Position numbers and translations under genes: made by a program. The notes below the pieces were generated by a model. The model saw only the letters and a list, made by a program, of their open reading frames with translations, was not told the origin of the DNA and did not search any database. Below are positions 54,636 to 62,853 of a stretch of 64,000 bases of DNA, in pieces (position 1 is the stretch's first letter; each line of letters starts with the position of its first letter). This DNA is from HGM11416 sp034104345 (lineage in GTDB: Bacteria > Bacillota > Clostridia > Christensenellales > Borkfalkiaceae): contig JAXEDY010000028.1 in NCBI GenBank assembly GCA_034104345.1, forward strand, positions 1 to 64,000, given 5' to 3'.

Positions 54636-57026
54636 TTACTTTCTTAAATTAGCGTCGTAAAATCCGCGAATATCGCTTTCGCCGCGATAGATTTCGAAAC
54701 TACCGTCGTCGGCGGGAACGATAAGCGTGGGGGCGTCGGTTATGCCGTAAGCGCCTACCAAACTTATGTTTTCGTTGCAGTCTACGGTGGTATATTCAAC
54801 GCCGTTTTTATCGAAAATTGCTTTTATCGCTTTGCATCTGGGGCAAGTAGCGGTGGTAAACAGCGTCATTCCCTTAAGCTCGGCGCTGCCGACCGCCTTT
54901 TGTTCGGCATTTTCGTCGCAACGAACGCATTCGTGGTGACGGGGTTTATATGCGGGGTTTAAAACGTCGTAAAGTTTACGCGCTTTAAATTCCTGAACCT
55001 TGCCTTCGTTCCAATTCTGAACGGGGCGGTAATAACCGGTGATACGGCTGTAAACTTCGGTGTGTTCGCCGCATTCGGGGCATTTATAAACTTCGCCTTT
55101 GATATAACCATGCTTTCTGCAAACCGAATAAGTGGGCGAAAGCGTGTAATAGGGAAGTTTATAGTTTTCGGCAATTTTTCTTACCAGGTTAGCCGCAGCC
55201 TTCCAATCGGGAAGTTTTTCGCCCAAAAACGCGTGGAATACGGTACCCGAAGTGTAAAGGGTTTGAAGTTCGTCTTGAATTTCGAGAGCCGAGAACACGT
55301 CGTCGGTATAACTTACGGGCAGGTGCGAACTGTTGGTGTAATAAGGAGTTTCGCCCTTTTTAGCCGCGGTGATGATGTCGGGATAATCCTTGACGTCGTG
55401 TTTCGCCATACGATAGGTGGTCGATTCAGCGGGCGTCGCTTCGAGATTGTAAAGGTCGCCGTATTTTTCCTGATAGTCCGAAAGGCGTTCGCGCATGTGG
55501 TTAAGCACGTTTTTGGTGAATTCCTGCGCTTTTTTGTCGGTTAAATCTTTTCCTATCCACTTTGCGTTAAGGCAAGCTTCGTTCATACCGATAAGCCCTA
55601 TCGTCGAGAAGTGGTTTGCGAAAGTTCCGAGATAACGTTTGGTGTAAGGATAAAGCCCTGCGTCTAAAAGTTTGGTAATAACGGTGCGTTTAACTTTAAG
55701 CGAACGCGCCGAAATATCCATAAGGCGGTCTAATCTCTTATAAAAATCGGCTTCGTCGACCGAGTTATAAGCGATACGCGGCATGTTGATAGTAACAACG
55801 CCTACCGAGCCGGTGCTTTCGCCGCTTCCGAAGAAGCCGCCCGATTTTTTACGCAGTTCCCTTAAATCAAGGCGCAAACGGCAGCACATACTTCTTACGT
55901 CCGAAGGTTGCATATCGCTGTTGATATAGTTGCTGAAATATGGGGTGCCGTATTTCGCGGTCATTTCGAAAAGCAGTTTGTTGTTTTCGGTTTCGGACCA
56001 GTCGAAAGTTTTCGTTATCGAATACGTGGGGATAGGATATTGGAAACCTCTGCCGTTGGCGTCGCCTTCTATCATAATTTCGATAAAGGCTTTGTTTACC
56101 ATATCCATTTCTTTTTTGCAGTCTTTATATTTGAAAGGCATTTCTTTGCCGCCCACTATCGCCGGAAGTTCGGCAAGGTCGTTAGGCACGGTCCAGTCGA
56201 GCGTGATATTCGAGAACGGAGCCTGCGTTCCCCAACGGCTGGGGGTATTTACGCCGTAAATGAACGATTCGATGCACTTTTTAACTTCGTTATAACTTAA
56301 ATTATCCGCTTTTACGAACGGAGCGAGATAACTGTCGAACGACGAGAAAGCCTGCGCGCCCGCCCATTCGTTTTGCATTATGCCCAAAAAGTTGACCATC
56401 TGGTTGCAAAGCGTTGCAAGGTGGCTTGCGGGCGACGAAGTGATTTTGCCCGGAACGCCGCCGAGCCCTTCTTTAATAAGTTGTTTAAGCGACCAGCCCG
56501 CGCAATAACCGGTGAGCATCGAAAGGTCGTGAATGTGAATTTCGGCGTTTCTGTGCGCGTCGGCGATTTCCTGATCGTAAATCTCGCTTAACCAATAGTT
56601 GGCGGTTATCGCGCCCGAGTTGCTTAAAATAAGCCCGCCTACCGAATAGGTTACGGTCGAGTTTTCTTTAACGCGCCAATCTAACGCTTTAACGTAACTG
56701 TCTACTAAGTCTTTATAGTCGATTATGGTCGATTTGATGTTGCGGATTTTTTCGCGGTTTTTACGATATAAAATATAACTTTTGGCAACGTCGTAATACC
56801 CCGCTTCGGATAAAACTTTTTCCACGCTGTCCTGAATGTCCTCAACGGCGACTAAGCCGCCCTTAACTTTATCTGCAAAATCGGCGGTAACTTTAAGCCC
56901 GATAAGGTCGATAATGTCTTTATCATAGGGCTTTTCAAGCGCTTCGAACGCTTTAATTATGGCGCCGGTTATTTTGTTAATGTTAAAATCTACTTTGCTT
57001 CCGTCTCTTTTTACTACCTGATACAT
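54636..57026 (-). CDS. nrdD: Anaerobic ribonucleoside-triphosphate reductase with fused C-terminal glutaredoxin domain
   Basis: A 796-residue class III reductase making dNTPs without oxygen. N-terminal ATP-cone (~1-95, VVKRDGSKVDFNINKI), catalytic barrel with conserved SNYINSDMQ and MCCRLRLDL segments, zinc-site cysteines (CRKHG ... CPEC), and the glycyl radical at Gly664 in RITGYYRP. After a CVRC pair (700/703) a glutaredoxin-like domain (~715-796) follows, with redox pair Cys728/Cys731 (TATCPRC) and the cis-Pro segment DAPTL. Usual NrdD proteins end near the radical loop, so the redox domain is an addition. The activating enzyme gene nrdG is not in the window. The ATG follows AAAGGAG; NrdR-type boxes lie in the promoter. 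Confidence 0.96.
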   Translation of the reverse strand: MYQVVKRDGSKVDFNINKITGAIIKAFEALEKPYDKDIIDLIGLKVTADFADKVKGGLVAVEDIQDSVEKVLSEAGYYDVAKSYILYRKNREKIRNIKSTIIDYKDLVDSYVKALDWRVKENSTVTYSVGGLILSNSGAITANYWLSEIYDQEIADAHRNAEIHIHDLSMLTGYCAGWSLKQLIKEGLGGVPGKITSSPASHLATLCNQMVNFLGIMQNEWAGAQAFSSFDSYLAPFVKADNLSYNEVKKCIESFIYGVNTPSRWGTQAPFSNITLDWTVPNDLAELPAIVGGKEMPFKYKDCKKEMDMVNKAFIEIMIEGDANGRGFQYPIPTYSITKTFDWSETENNKLLFEMTAKYGTPYFSNYINSDMQPSDVRSMCCRLRLDLRELRKKSGGFFGSGESTGSVGVVTINMPRIAYNSVDEADFYKRLDRLMDISARSLKVKRTVITKLLDAGLYPYTKRYLGTFANHFSTIGLIGMNEACLNAKWIGKDLTDKKAQEFTKNVLNHMRERLSDYQEKYGDLYNLEATPAESTTYRMAKHDVKDYPDIITAAKKGETPYYTNSSHLPVSYTDDVFSALEIQDELQTLYTSGTVFHAFLGEKLPDWKAAANLVRKIAENYKLPYYTLSPTYSVCRKHGYIKGEVYKCPECGEHTEVYSRITGYYRPVQNWNEGKVQEFKARKLYDVLNPAYKPRHHECVRCDENAEQKAVGSAELKGMTLFTTATCPRCKAIKAIFDKNGVEYTTVDCNENISLVGAYGITDAPTLIVPADDGSFEIYRGESDIRGFYDANLRK

Positions 57027-57168
57027 TTTTTGCTCCTTTAAAGATTTTACGGAATTTCTTCTCGCTCGCTAGTTCAAACGAAAAACTTTTCCGCCCCTTG
57101 CCGCGACTTCGTTTTTTGGTAAAGCCCGTTTTTATCGCGTTTGAAACGAACTTTTCAATGCGCTAACG

Positions 57169-57197
57169 ATAATAACATATATTGTGTCCGCTGTCAA
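57169..57197 (-). promoter_or_regulatory. Promoter of nrdD
   Basis: On the minus strand: TTGACA (57197-57192), 17-nt spacer, TATTAT (57174-57169). An NrdR-type box fills most of the spacer and reaches the -10. The leader is about 135 nt. Confidence 0.85.
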
Positions 57198-57252
57198 GTA
57201 TTTTACTCTACATTTTGTGTATAAAATTTTTCACACACACAATATGTTGTGT
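57172..57252 (-). promoter_or_regulatory. Three NrdR-type boxes upstream of nrdD
   Basis: ACACAATATGTTGTGT at 57237-57252 is almost identical to the NrdR box consensus. Two weaker copies lie at 57205-57220 (ACTCTACATTTTGTGT) and 57172-57187 (ATAACATATATTGTGT). Centre-to-centre spacing is 32 and 33 bp, about three helical turns, as is typical for paired NrdR boxes. NrdR is the ATP/dATP-sensing repressor of ribonucleotide reductase genes; its gene is not in this window. Confidence 0.8.
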
Positions 57253-57487
57253 AAAAATGCAAAAAATAAATATTTATGCAAAACGCGAAAAACACTTTTT
57301 AAGCGGGTTAAAGCGTTACAAACGCGGTTAAACCTTATAAGTTGTATGCTCCTTACAACGGCATGCCCGAAAGGTGAGTTTATACGGCTGTAAAAAATTT
57401 TTTTCTGCTTAAAAAATATTCATCTTATGCAAGCGACTTTCGGCAAGCAAGTTTTATATATCGAAAAGTTTTCTCTCTATTTTTTTA

Positions 57488-57600
57488 AGGAAACGGGACG
57501 TCGCGAGCGCCGTCCCCTACTTTTTTATCGCCATATTGAGCGGAGCCGCAAGGCAAAGTCGAAACGTCAAGGCGTAAGCCGCATATTATAAATTAACAAA
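57488..57600 (+). repeat. Mosaic of dispersed intergenic repeats before glyS
   Basis: Starts with GGGACGTCGCGAGCGCCGTC CCC-type sequence related to 2270-2300, then GTCGAAACGTCAAGGCGTAAG related to 2086-2130 and 8479-8533. The remaining gene-free DNA from 57253 to 57640 is AT-rich with nothing else I can name. Confidence 0.65.
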
Positions 57601-57645
57601 CCGGCGGCAAACATATCTTTAAAATCAAACAATAATAAAAATCGG

Positions 57646-57674
57646 TTGACAACGGCGAAATAAAAATATAAAAT
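57646..57674 (+). promoter_or_regulatory. Promoter of the glycyl-tRNA synthetase gene
   Basis: TTGACA, 17-nt spacer, TAAAAT; the leader is only about 35 nt, which leaves no room for a T-box riboswitch. Confidence 0.8.
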
Positions 57675-57712
57675 GTTATAGATATCTGTATAAAAAGCAA
57701 GAAGGTACAACT

Positions 57713-59095
57713 ATGGACGAAAAAAGAGCGGTTACGATGGAAAAACTCGTAAACCTTTGCAAATCACGCGGATTTATTTTCCCCGGTAGCGACATTTACG
57801 GCGGCATGGGCAACACTTGGGATTACGGCCCCGTAGGCGTTGAAATTAAAAATAACATTAAACGTTGCTGGTGGAAACGCTTCGTGCAGGAAAGCGATAA
57901 TTCTTACGGACTTGACGCGGCTATTTTAATGAACTCGCGCGTGTGGGAAGCAAGCGGACACACCGCTTCGTTTACCGACCCTAAAATGGACTGCAAAGAA
58001 TGTAAAAGCCGCCACCGCGCCGACAATCTTATCGAAGCGCATTCGCATGGCACGGTTAATCCCGACACCATGACCAACGAAGAAATGGAAAAATATATCG
58101 AAGAACATCACGTTTGCTGCCCCATTTGCGGCAAGAACAACTGGACGCATATCCGCCAGTTTAACATGATGTTCGAAACTTCGCGCGGGGTTGTCGAAGA
58201 CGCGAAAGACAAAATTTATCTGCGCCCCGAAACCGCGCAAGGCGAATACGTCAACTTTTTGAACGTTCAGCGCACTACCCGCGCCAAAATTCCGTTCGGC
58301 ATAGGTCAGATAGGTAAATCGTTCCGTAACGAAATTACCCCCGGCAACTTTATTTTCAGAACTATCGAATTCGAACAGATGGAACATCAATGGTTCTGCA
58401 AAGAAGGCACCGACCACGAATATTACGAACAATATAAACAAAAAGCGCACAAGTTTTTAACCGATTTGGGGCTTTCTGCCGAACATTTGCGCTTTAAAGA
58501 TCACGATAAACTCGCACACTATGCAAAAGCCGCGTGCGACATTCAGTATCTGTTCCCGATAGGCTGGTCAGAACTTAACGGTATTCATAACCGCACCGAC
58601 TTCGACCTTAGCCGCCATCAGGAATATTCGGGCAAGAGCATGCTCTATAACGATCCCGTTACCAACGAAAAATACATTCCTTACGTTATCGAATATTCGA
58701 TAGGCGCCGACAGGCTTATGCTCGCCATTCTTTCGGAAGCATACGACGAAGAAGTGCTTGAAAACGGCGAAACCCGTGTGGTTATGCATTTTTCGCCCGC
58801 GGTTGCCGCTTATAAAGCCGCGGTGTTGCCTCTCCAGAAAAATCTCGGCGAAAAGGCGCGCGAAGTTTACGATAAACTTTGCAAATACTTCCCCTGCTCT
58901 TACGACGAAGCGGGTTCTATCGGCAAACGCTATCGCCGTCAAGACGAAATAGGCACGCCTTACTGCATCACCATCGATTTCGACACGCTCGATAACGGCA
59001 CCGTTACGCTTCGCGACCGCGACACTATGTCGCAGATTCGTTTGGGCATCGACGAACTTGCGCCGTTTATCGAAGAAAAAATAAGATTCAACTGA
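57713..59095 (+). CDS. glyS: Glycyl-tRNA synthetase, dimeric type
   Basis: A 460-residue class II synthetase of the alpha2 type (single chain, often called glyQS), charging tRNA-Gly. Class II motifs are visible: motif 2 region IGQIGKSFRNEITPGNFIFRTIEFEQMEHQ split across residues ~203-228, motif 3 SIGADRLMLAIL near 345, and a C-terminal anticodon-binding domain. Zinc-type cysteines lie in DCKECKSRHR and CCPICGKNNW. AAGGT precedes the ATG. It is a single-gene unit with promoter and terminator. Confidence 0.96.
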   Translation: MDEKRAVTMEKLVNLCKSRGFIFPGSDIYGGMGNTWDYGPVGVEIKNNIKRCWWKRFVQESDNSYGLDAAILMNSRVWEASGHTASFTDPKMDCKECKSRHRADNLIEAHSHGTVNPDTMTNEEMEKYIEEHHVCCPICGKNNWTHIRQFNMMFETSRGVVEDAKDKIYLRPETAQGEYVNFLNVQRTTRAKIPFGIGQIGKSFRNEITPGNFIFRTIEFEQMEHQWFCKEGTDHEYYEQYKQKAHKFLTDLGLSAEHLRFKDHDKLAHYAKAACDIQYLFPIGWSELNGIHNRTDFDLSRHQEYSGKSMLYNDPVTNEKYIPYVIEYSIGADRLMLAILSEAYDEEVLENGETRVVMHFSPAVAAYKAAVLPLQKNLGEKAREVYDKLCKYFPCSYDEAGSIGKRYRRQDEIGTPYCITIDFDTLDNGTVTLRDRDTMSQIRLGIDELAPFIEEKIRFN

Positions 59096-59165
59096 TTCGT
59101 ACGGTAACGTTTAAACCTCGTTTATTTTTAACGGGGCGTTTGCAAAAATCAAAGTTAAAAAACTG

Positions 59166-59204
59166 AAAAGTCGACTTATTCTTAGAAGAAAAGGTCGATT
59201 TTTT
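59166..59204 (+). terminator. Terminator after glyS
   Basis: AAAAGTCGAC (59166-59175) pairs with GTCGATTTTT (59194-59203) with one G-U pair, ending in a T-run, 70 nt after the glyS stop. Confidence 0.7.
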
Positions 59205-59287
59205 AAAACTCTGCGGATAAAGCGACCTTTCGTTATGCCAAAAACAGGCAACCGATTGTTTTTACACGCAAAAAAAGAAGGTTTTTT

Positions 59288-61687
59288 ATGAACTTAAAAG
59301 AATTAAAATTAGGTAACAGCGCGGTTATCGAAAAAGTAGGAGGCGAAGGTTCGCTTCGCCAACACTTTCTGGATATGGGCGTTATTCCGGGTGCCGAAGT
59401 CACAGTGATTAAATATGCTCCTATGGGCGATCCTCTCGAACTAAGAATTCACGGATACGAACTTACGCTGCGCCTTGCCGACGCCGAAAAAATTACGGTT
59501 ATCCCGATAACGCAAACGAAAAAAACCGACGACGCGGCAGATACCGCGGACAACAAATCGACAAAGGCTCAAAAAAAATTTAAAACAAGCAAAAAAACCG
59601 ACGACAGCGAACACCCCGGACTGGGCGAATCCGGTAAATATCACGTTAAAACCGACGAAGATCCTCTACCCGACGACGCGGTGCTTTCGTTTGCGCTGGC
59701 AGGCAACCAGAATTGCGGAAAAACCACGCTGTTTAACCAGCTTACCGGTTCAAATCAACACGTAGGCAACTTTCCGGGAGTTACGGTAGACCGCAAAAGC
59801 GGCGAAATCAAAGGGCACCCCAAAACGAGCGTTACCGACCTTCCCGGTATATATTCGCTTTCGCCCTACACCGGCGAAGAAATAGTTTCGCGCGAGTTTA
59901 TTTTAAACGAAAAGCCGACGGGCATAATAAATATCGCAGACGCAACGAACATCGAGCGCAACCTGTATCTTACGATGCAACTTATGGAACTCGACGTACC
60001 GATGGTGCTTGCGCTTAACATGATGGACGAAATGCGAAACAACGGCGGTACCGTTCGCATAAACGAAATGGAAAACATGCTCGGTATACCCGTAGTTCCC
60101 GTTTCGGCGGCAAAAAACGAAGGAGTTGCCGAACTTATAGACCACGCCCTTCATGTCGCGCACTATCGCGAACGCCCCGGCCGAGCGGATTTTTGTGACG
60201 AAAACGACCATGGCGGAGCCGTTCACCGAGCCCTTCACAGCATAATGTATCTTATTGAAGACCACGCAAAAGCGGCGGAGATTCCGCTGCGATTTGCGGC
60301 AAGCAAGCTTATCGAAGGCGATGAACTGGTTAAAAAATCGCTTAACCTTACGCAAAACGAATGCGAAATGGTAGAACACATCGTAACGCAGATGGAAGAA
60401 GAACGCGGACTCGACCGCGCCGCCGCCATTGCGGACATGCGCTTTTCGTTTATAAACAAACTTTGCGAAAAAACCGTCGTTAAACCAAAAGAAAGCAAAG
60501 AACACCTGCGCAGTAAAAAAATAGACGAATTTTTAACCGGAAAATACACTGCCATACCCGCTTTTATCGTTATTATGGCGGCGGTGTTCTTTTTAACGTT
60601 CGAAGTTATAGGCAAATTTTTTCAGAATTTATTAGAGCAAGGCATAACTCTTTTAACTGGCGGGGTTTCGTTTCTTTTCGATAAATGGCAGATAAACGGC
60701 GTTGTGAAATCGCTGGTGGTCGACGGCATTTTCGGCGGCGTGGGCAGCGTTTTGTCGTTCGTGCCGATTATAGTAACTTTGTTTTTCTTTTTATCCCTTT
60801 TAGAAGACAGCGGATATATGGCGCGCGTAGCTTTCGTCATGGACAAACTACTCCGCAAAATAGGGCTTTCGGGAAGAAGTATCGTGCCTATGCTTATAGG
60901 TTTCGGCTGCACGGTGCCGGGCGTTATGGCAAGCAGGACGCTCCCTTCGGAACGCGACCGCAAAATGACAATTATGCTCACGCCTTTTATGAGTTGCACC
61001 GCAAAACTGCCCGTTTACGCATTTTTTACCGCGGCTTTCTTTCCGAAATACGGCGGACTTATTATGACGGGGCTTTATTTTATCGGCATTGCGGTTGCTA
61101 TTTTAGTTGCGCTTATCTCGAAAAATACGGCGTTTAAAGGCGAAGCCGTTCCTTTCGTTATGGAACTTCCGAACTATCGTCTGCCGGGCGCAAAAAACGT
61201 TTTAATGCTTCTTTGGGACAAAGCGAAAGACTTTTTGCAACGCGCTTTTACCATAATTTTCCTTGCTTCGATAATAGTGTGGTTTTTGCAGACCTACGAC
61301 TTTAAACTAAGCGTCGTAACCGATTCGCAAAACAGTATTCTGGCAACGATCGCCGGATTCATTGCGCCGATTTTCGCGCCGCTCGGCTTTGGAAACTGGC
61401 AAATTTCAACCGCTCTCATCACGGGATTTATCGCCAAAGAAAGCGTAGTTTCAACGTTAGAAATTCTTTTGGGATCTACCGCCGTTACGTCGCTGATAAC
61501 CCCGATAAGCGCGTTTTCGCTTTTGGTATTCTGCCTTTTATACACGCCCTGCGTTGCGGCTATCGCTTCGATCAGGCGCGAACTCGGATTAAAATGGGCG
61601 GCGCTCACCGTCGTGGGGCAATGCCTTATCGCCTGGATTTTCGCGTTTATCGTAAAACTTATCGGACTTGCGTTCGGCGCAGTATGA
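59288..61687 (+). CDS. feoB: Ferrous iron transporter, FeoA-FeoB fusion
   Basis: A 799-residue protein importing Fe2+. Residues 1-75 are a complete FeoA SH3-like domain (LGNSAVIEKVGGEGSLRQHFLDMGV). A charged linker leads to the FeoB G-domain: G1 GNQNCGKT (139-146), G3 DLPG (184-187), G4 NMMD (244-247), followed by a helical regulatory domain and a membrane part (~415-799) with Gate motifs (FVPIIVTLFFFLSLLEDSGYM and PFMSCTAKLPVY). AAGAAGG precedes the ATG. Fused FeoA-FeoB is common in some Clostridia and Bacteroidetes. No Fur or DtxR box is obvious in the 190-nt upstream gap. The small Cys-rich gene follows by 44 nt. Confidence 0.96.
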   Translation: MNLKELKLGNSAVIEKVGGEGSLRQHFLDMGVIPGAEVTVIKYAPMGDPLELRIHGYELTLRLADAEKITVIPITQTKKTDDAADTADNKSTKAQKKFKTSKKTDDSEHPGLGESGKYHVKTDEDPLPDDAVLSFALAGNQNCGKTTLFNQLTGSNQHVGNFPGVTVDRKSGEIKGHPKTSVTDLPGIYSLSPYTGEEIVSREFILNEKPTGIINIADATNIERNLYLTMQLMELDVPMVLALNMMDEMRNNGGTVRINEMENMLGIPVVPVSAAKNEGVAELIDHALHVAHYRERPGRADFCDENDHGGAVHRALHSIMYLIEDHAKAAEIPLRFAASKLIEGDELVKKSLNLTQNECEMVEHIVTQMEEERGLDRAAAIADMRFSFINKLCEKTVVKPKESKEHLRSKKIDEFLTGKYTAIPAFIVIMAAVFFLTFEVIGKFFQNLLEQGITLLTGGVSFLFDKWQINGVVKSLVVDGIFGGVGSVLSFVPIIVTLFFFLSLLEDSGYMARVAFVMDKLLRKIGLSGRSIVPMLIGFGCTVPGVMASRTLPSERDRKMTIMLTPFMSCTAKLPVYAFFTAAFFPKYGGLIMTGLYFIGIAVAILVALISKNTAFKGEAVPFVMELPNYRLPGAKNVLMLLWDKAKDFLQRAFTIIFLASIIVWFLQTYDFKLSVVTDSQNSILATIAGFIAPIFAPLGFGNWQISTALITGFIAKESVVSTLEILLGSTAVTSLITPISAFSLLVFCLLYTPCVAAIASIRRELGLKWAALTVVGQCLIAWIFAFIVKLIGLAFGAV

Positions 61688-61731
61688 TTTTTGCAAAAGT
61701 TTTCGACGCAAACGACCGATAATTAACCTAT

Positions 61732-61971
61732 ATGAATTTACCTACTATTCTGATTTTATGCACAGTCGCCGTTCTGGCAGGCGTTGCATTATATTTTCAT
61801 TTTAAAAACAGCCGCCCGTGTTGCGGCGGAAAAAACAAGCGCGGCGGGCGCGGTTGCTCGTTAGGATGCGGCGGATGTAGAGCATGCGGAAACGCCCGCG
61901 AAGAAAGCGAGCGCGACGACCTGCGCGAAAGCGAAAAATCAAAGCGAAAAAATACCGCCGAAAAAAAGTAA
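61732..61971 (+). CDS. FeoB-associated Cys-rich membrane protein
   Basis: A 79-residue protein with one N-terminal membrane helix (IILCTVAVLAGVALYFHF-like, residues ~5-24) and a Cys/Gly/Arg-rich stretch (CCGGK, CSLGCGGCRACG; seven cysteines) followed by a highly charged tail. Position and composition match the FeoB-associated Cys-rich protein family, thought to help FeoB, perhaps by binding iron or a cluster. No strong ribosome binding site is visible. Confidence 0.88.
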   Translation: MNLPTILILCTVAVLAGVALYFHFKNSRPCCGGKNKRGGRGCSLGCGGCRACGNAREESERDDLRESEKSKRKNTAEKK

Positions 61972-61993
61972 ACTTTTAATATTTACGTAAAAC

Positions 61994-62028
61994 AAAAAAT
62001 CCTTTTTTAATCAAAAAAGGATTTTTTT
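61994..62028 (+). terminator. Terminator of the feo operon
   Basis: AAATCCTTTTTT pairs with AAAAAAGGATTT around AATC, with a T-run on the right, 23 nt after the stop. Confidence 0.88.
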
Positions 62029-62175
62029 ATCGCTATAAAATTACGAAAGCGGCAAGGCGGGCTTACAAGCGGCTTTTTAAAATATTTCAAGCGCTTAAGT
62101 CCAAACGCCTGCCGCCCGCCGTTTCAATTACCGTTTTATCGCAGGGCGACGTTGAATTACCCGCCAAATCAAATT

Positions 62176-62808
62176 TTATTTTTTCAGTTCGGCTTTTAAA
62201 AATTTACGCAATTTTTCTAAATCCGGCGAAGTTAAAACGGGAATTATTTCTGCGATTTTTTCGGGCGGCAAATTCCACCACTTATAACTTAAAAGCAGAT
62301 TTTTAAGTTCTTCGTCGAACCGTTCGCGGATAACCTTTGCGGGGTTGCCCGCCGCCACCGTATAGGGCGGAATATCGCTTGCCACCGTCGAATTTTTGCC
62401 TATTATCGCGCCGTCGCCTATTTTAACGCCGGGCATAACGGTAACGTTTTCGCCTATCCACACGTCGTTACCGACGACTGTATCTCCGCGGCTTTGCAAA
62501 TTTTCGAGCGACGGATAATCCTGTTCCCATCCCATCATATAAAACGGAAAGGTTGTGGCGCAGTTTTTTTGGTGATTTGCTCCGTTCATCGTAAAATCGA
62601 CGCCCGCCGCAATCTGGCAAAACTTGCCTATTATAAGGTTGTCGCCGTAAAAATCGTAACGGTGCGTAACGTGTTTATTAAAGAAAACGCCGCTGAAATA
62701 ACTGTAATCGCCCGCAACGATATGCTCGTTTTTAAGCGTGGGCTTAACGTTGGTAACCGTTTTGCAATTTTTTACGGGAAATATTTCTTCGGGTGAAGGA
62801 ATTTTCAT
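62176..62808 (-). CDS. CatB-like hexapeptide acetyltransferase
   Basis: A 210-residue left-handed beta-helix acyltransferase of the xenobiotic (CatB/Vat) type. Active-site His lies in MNGANHQ, the FPFYMMGWEQ region forms the acceptor loop, and hexapeptide repeats run from VVGNDVWIGENVTVMPG to YTVAAGNPAKVIRERF. It transfers acetyl from acetyl-CoA to a hydroxyl group. Family members include streptogramin and chloramphenicol acetyltransferases, but most such genes in genomes have unknown acceptors, so resistance should not be assumed. AAAAAGG precedes the ATG. It follows the HtrA-like gene by 45 nt. Confidence 0.88.
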   Translation of the reverse strand: MKIPSPEEIFPVKNCKTVTNVKPTLKNEHIVAGDYSYFSGVFFNKHVTHRYDFYGDNLIIGKFCQIAAGVDFTMNGANHQKNCATTFPFYMMGWEQDYPSLENLQSRGDTVVGNDVWIGENVTVMPGVKIGDGAIIGKNSTVASDIPPYTVAAGNPAKVIRERFDEELKNLLLSYKWWNLPPEKIAEIIPVLTSPDLEKLRKFLKAELKK

Positions 62809-62853
62809 AAAAGCCTTTTTGTTTTAAATTATTACTTTATTATGGTTATCTTA

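Noticed and set aside
57394..57712. T-box riboswitch in front of the glycyl-tRNA synthetase gene
   Set aside because: The promoter leaves a leader of only about 35 nt and no T-box core sequence is seen.
62176..62808. Antibiotic resistance call for the CatB-like acetyltransferase
   Set aside because: Most hexapeptide acetyltransferases of this group have unknown acceptors and nothing nearby supports resistance.
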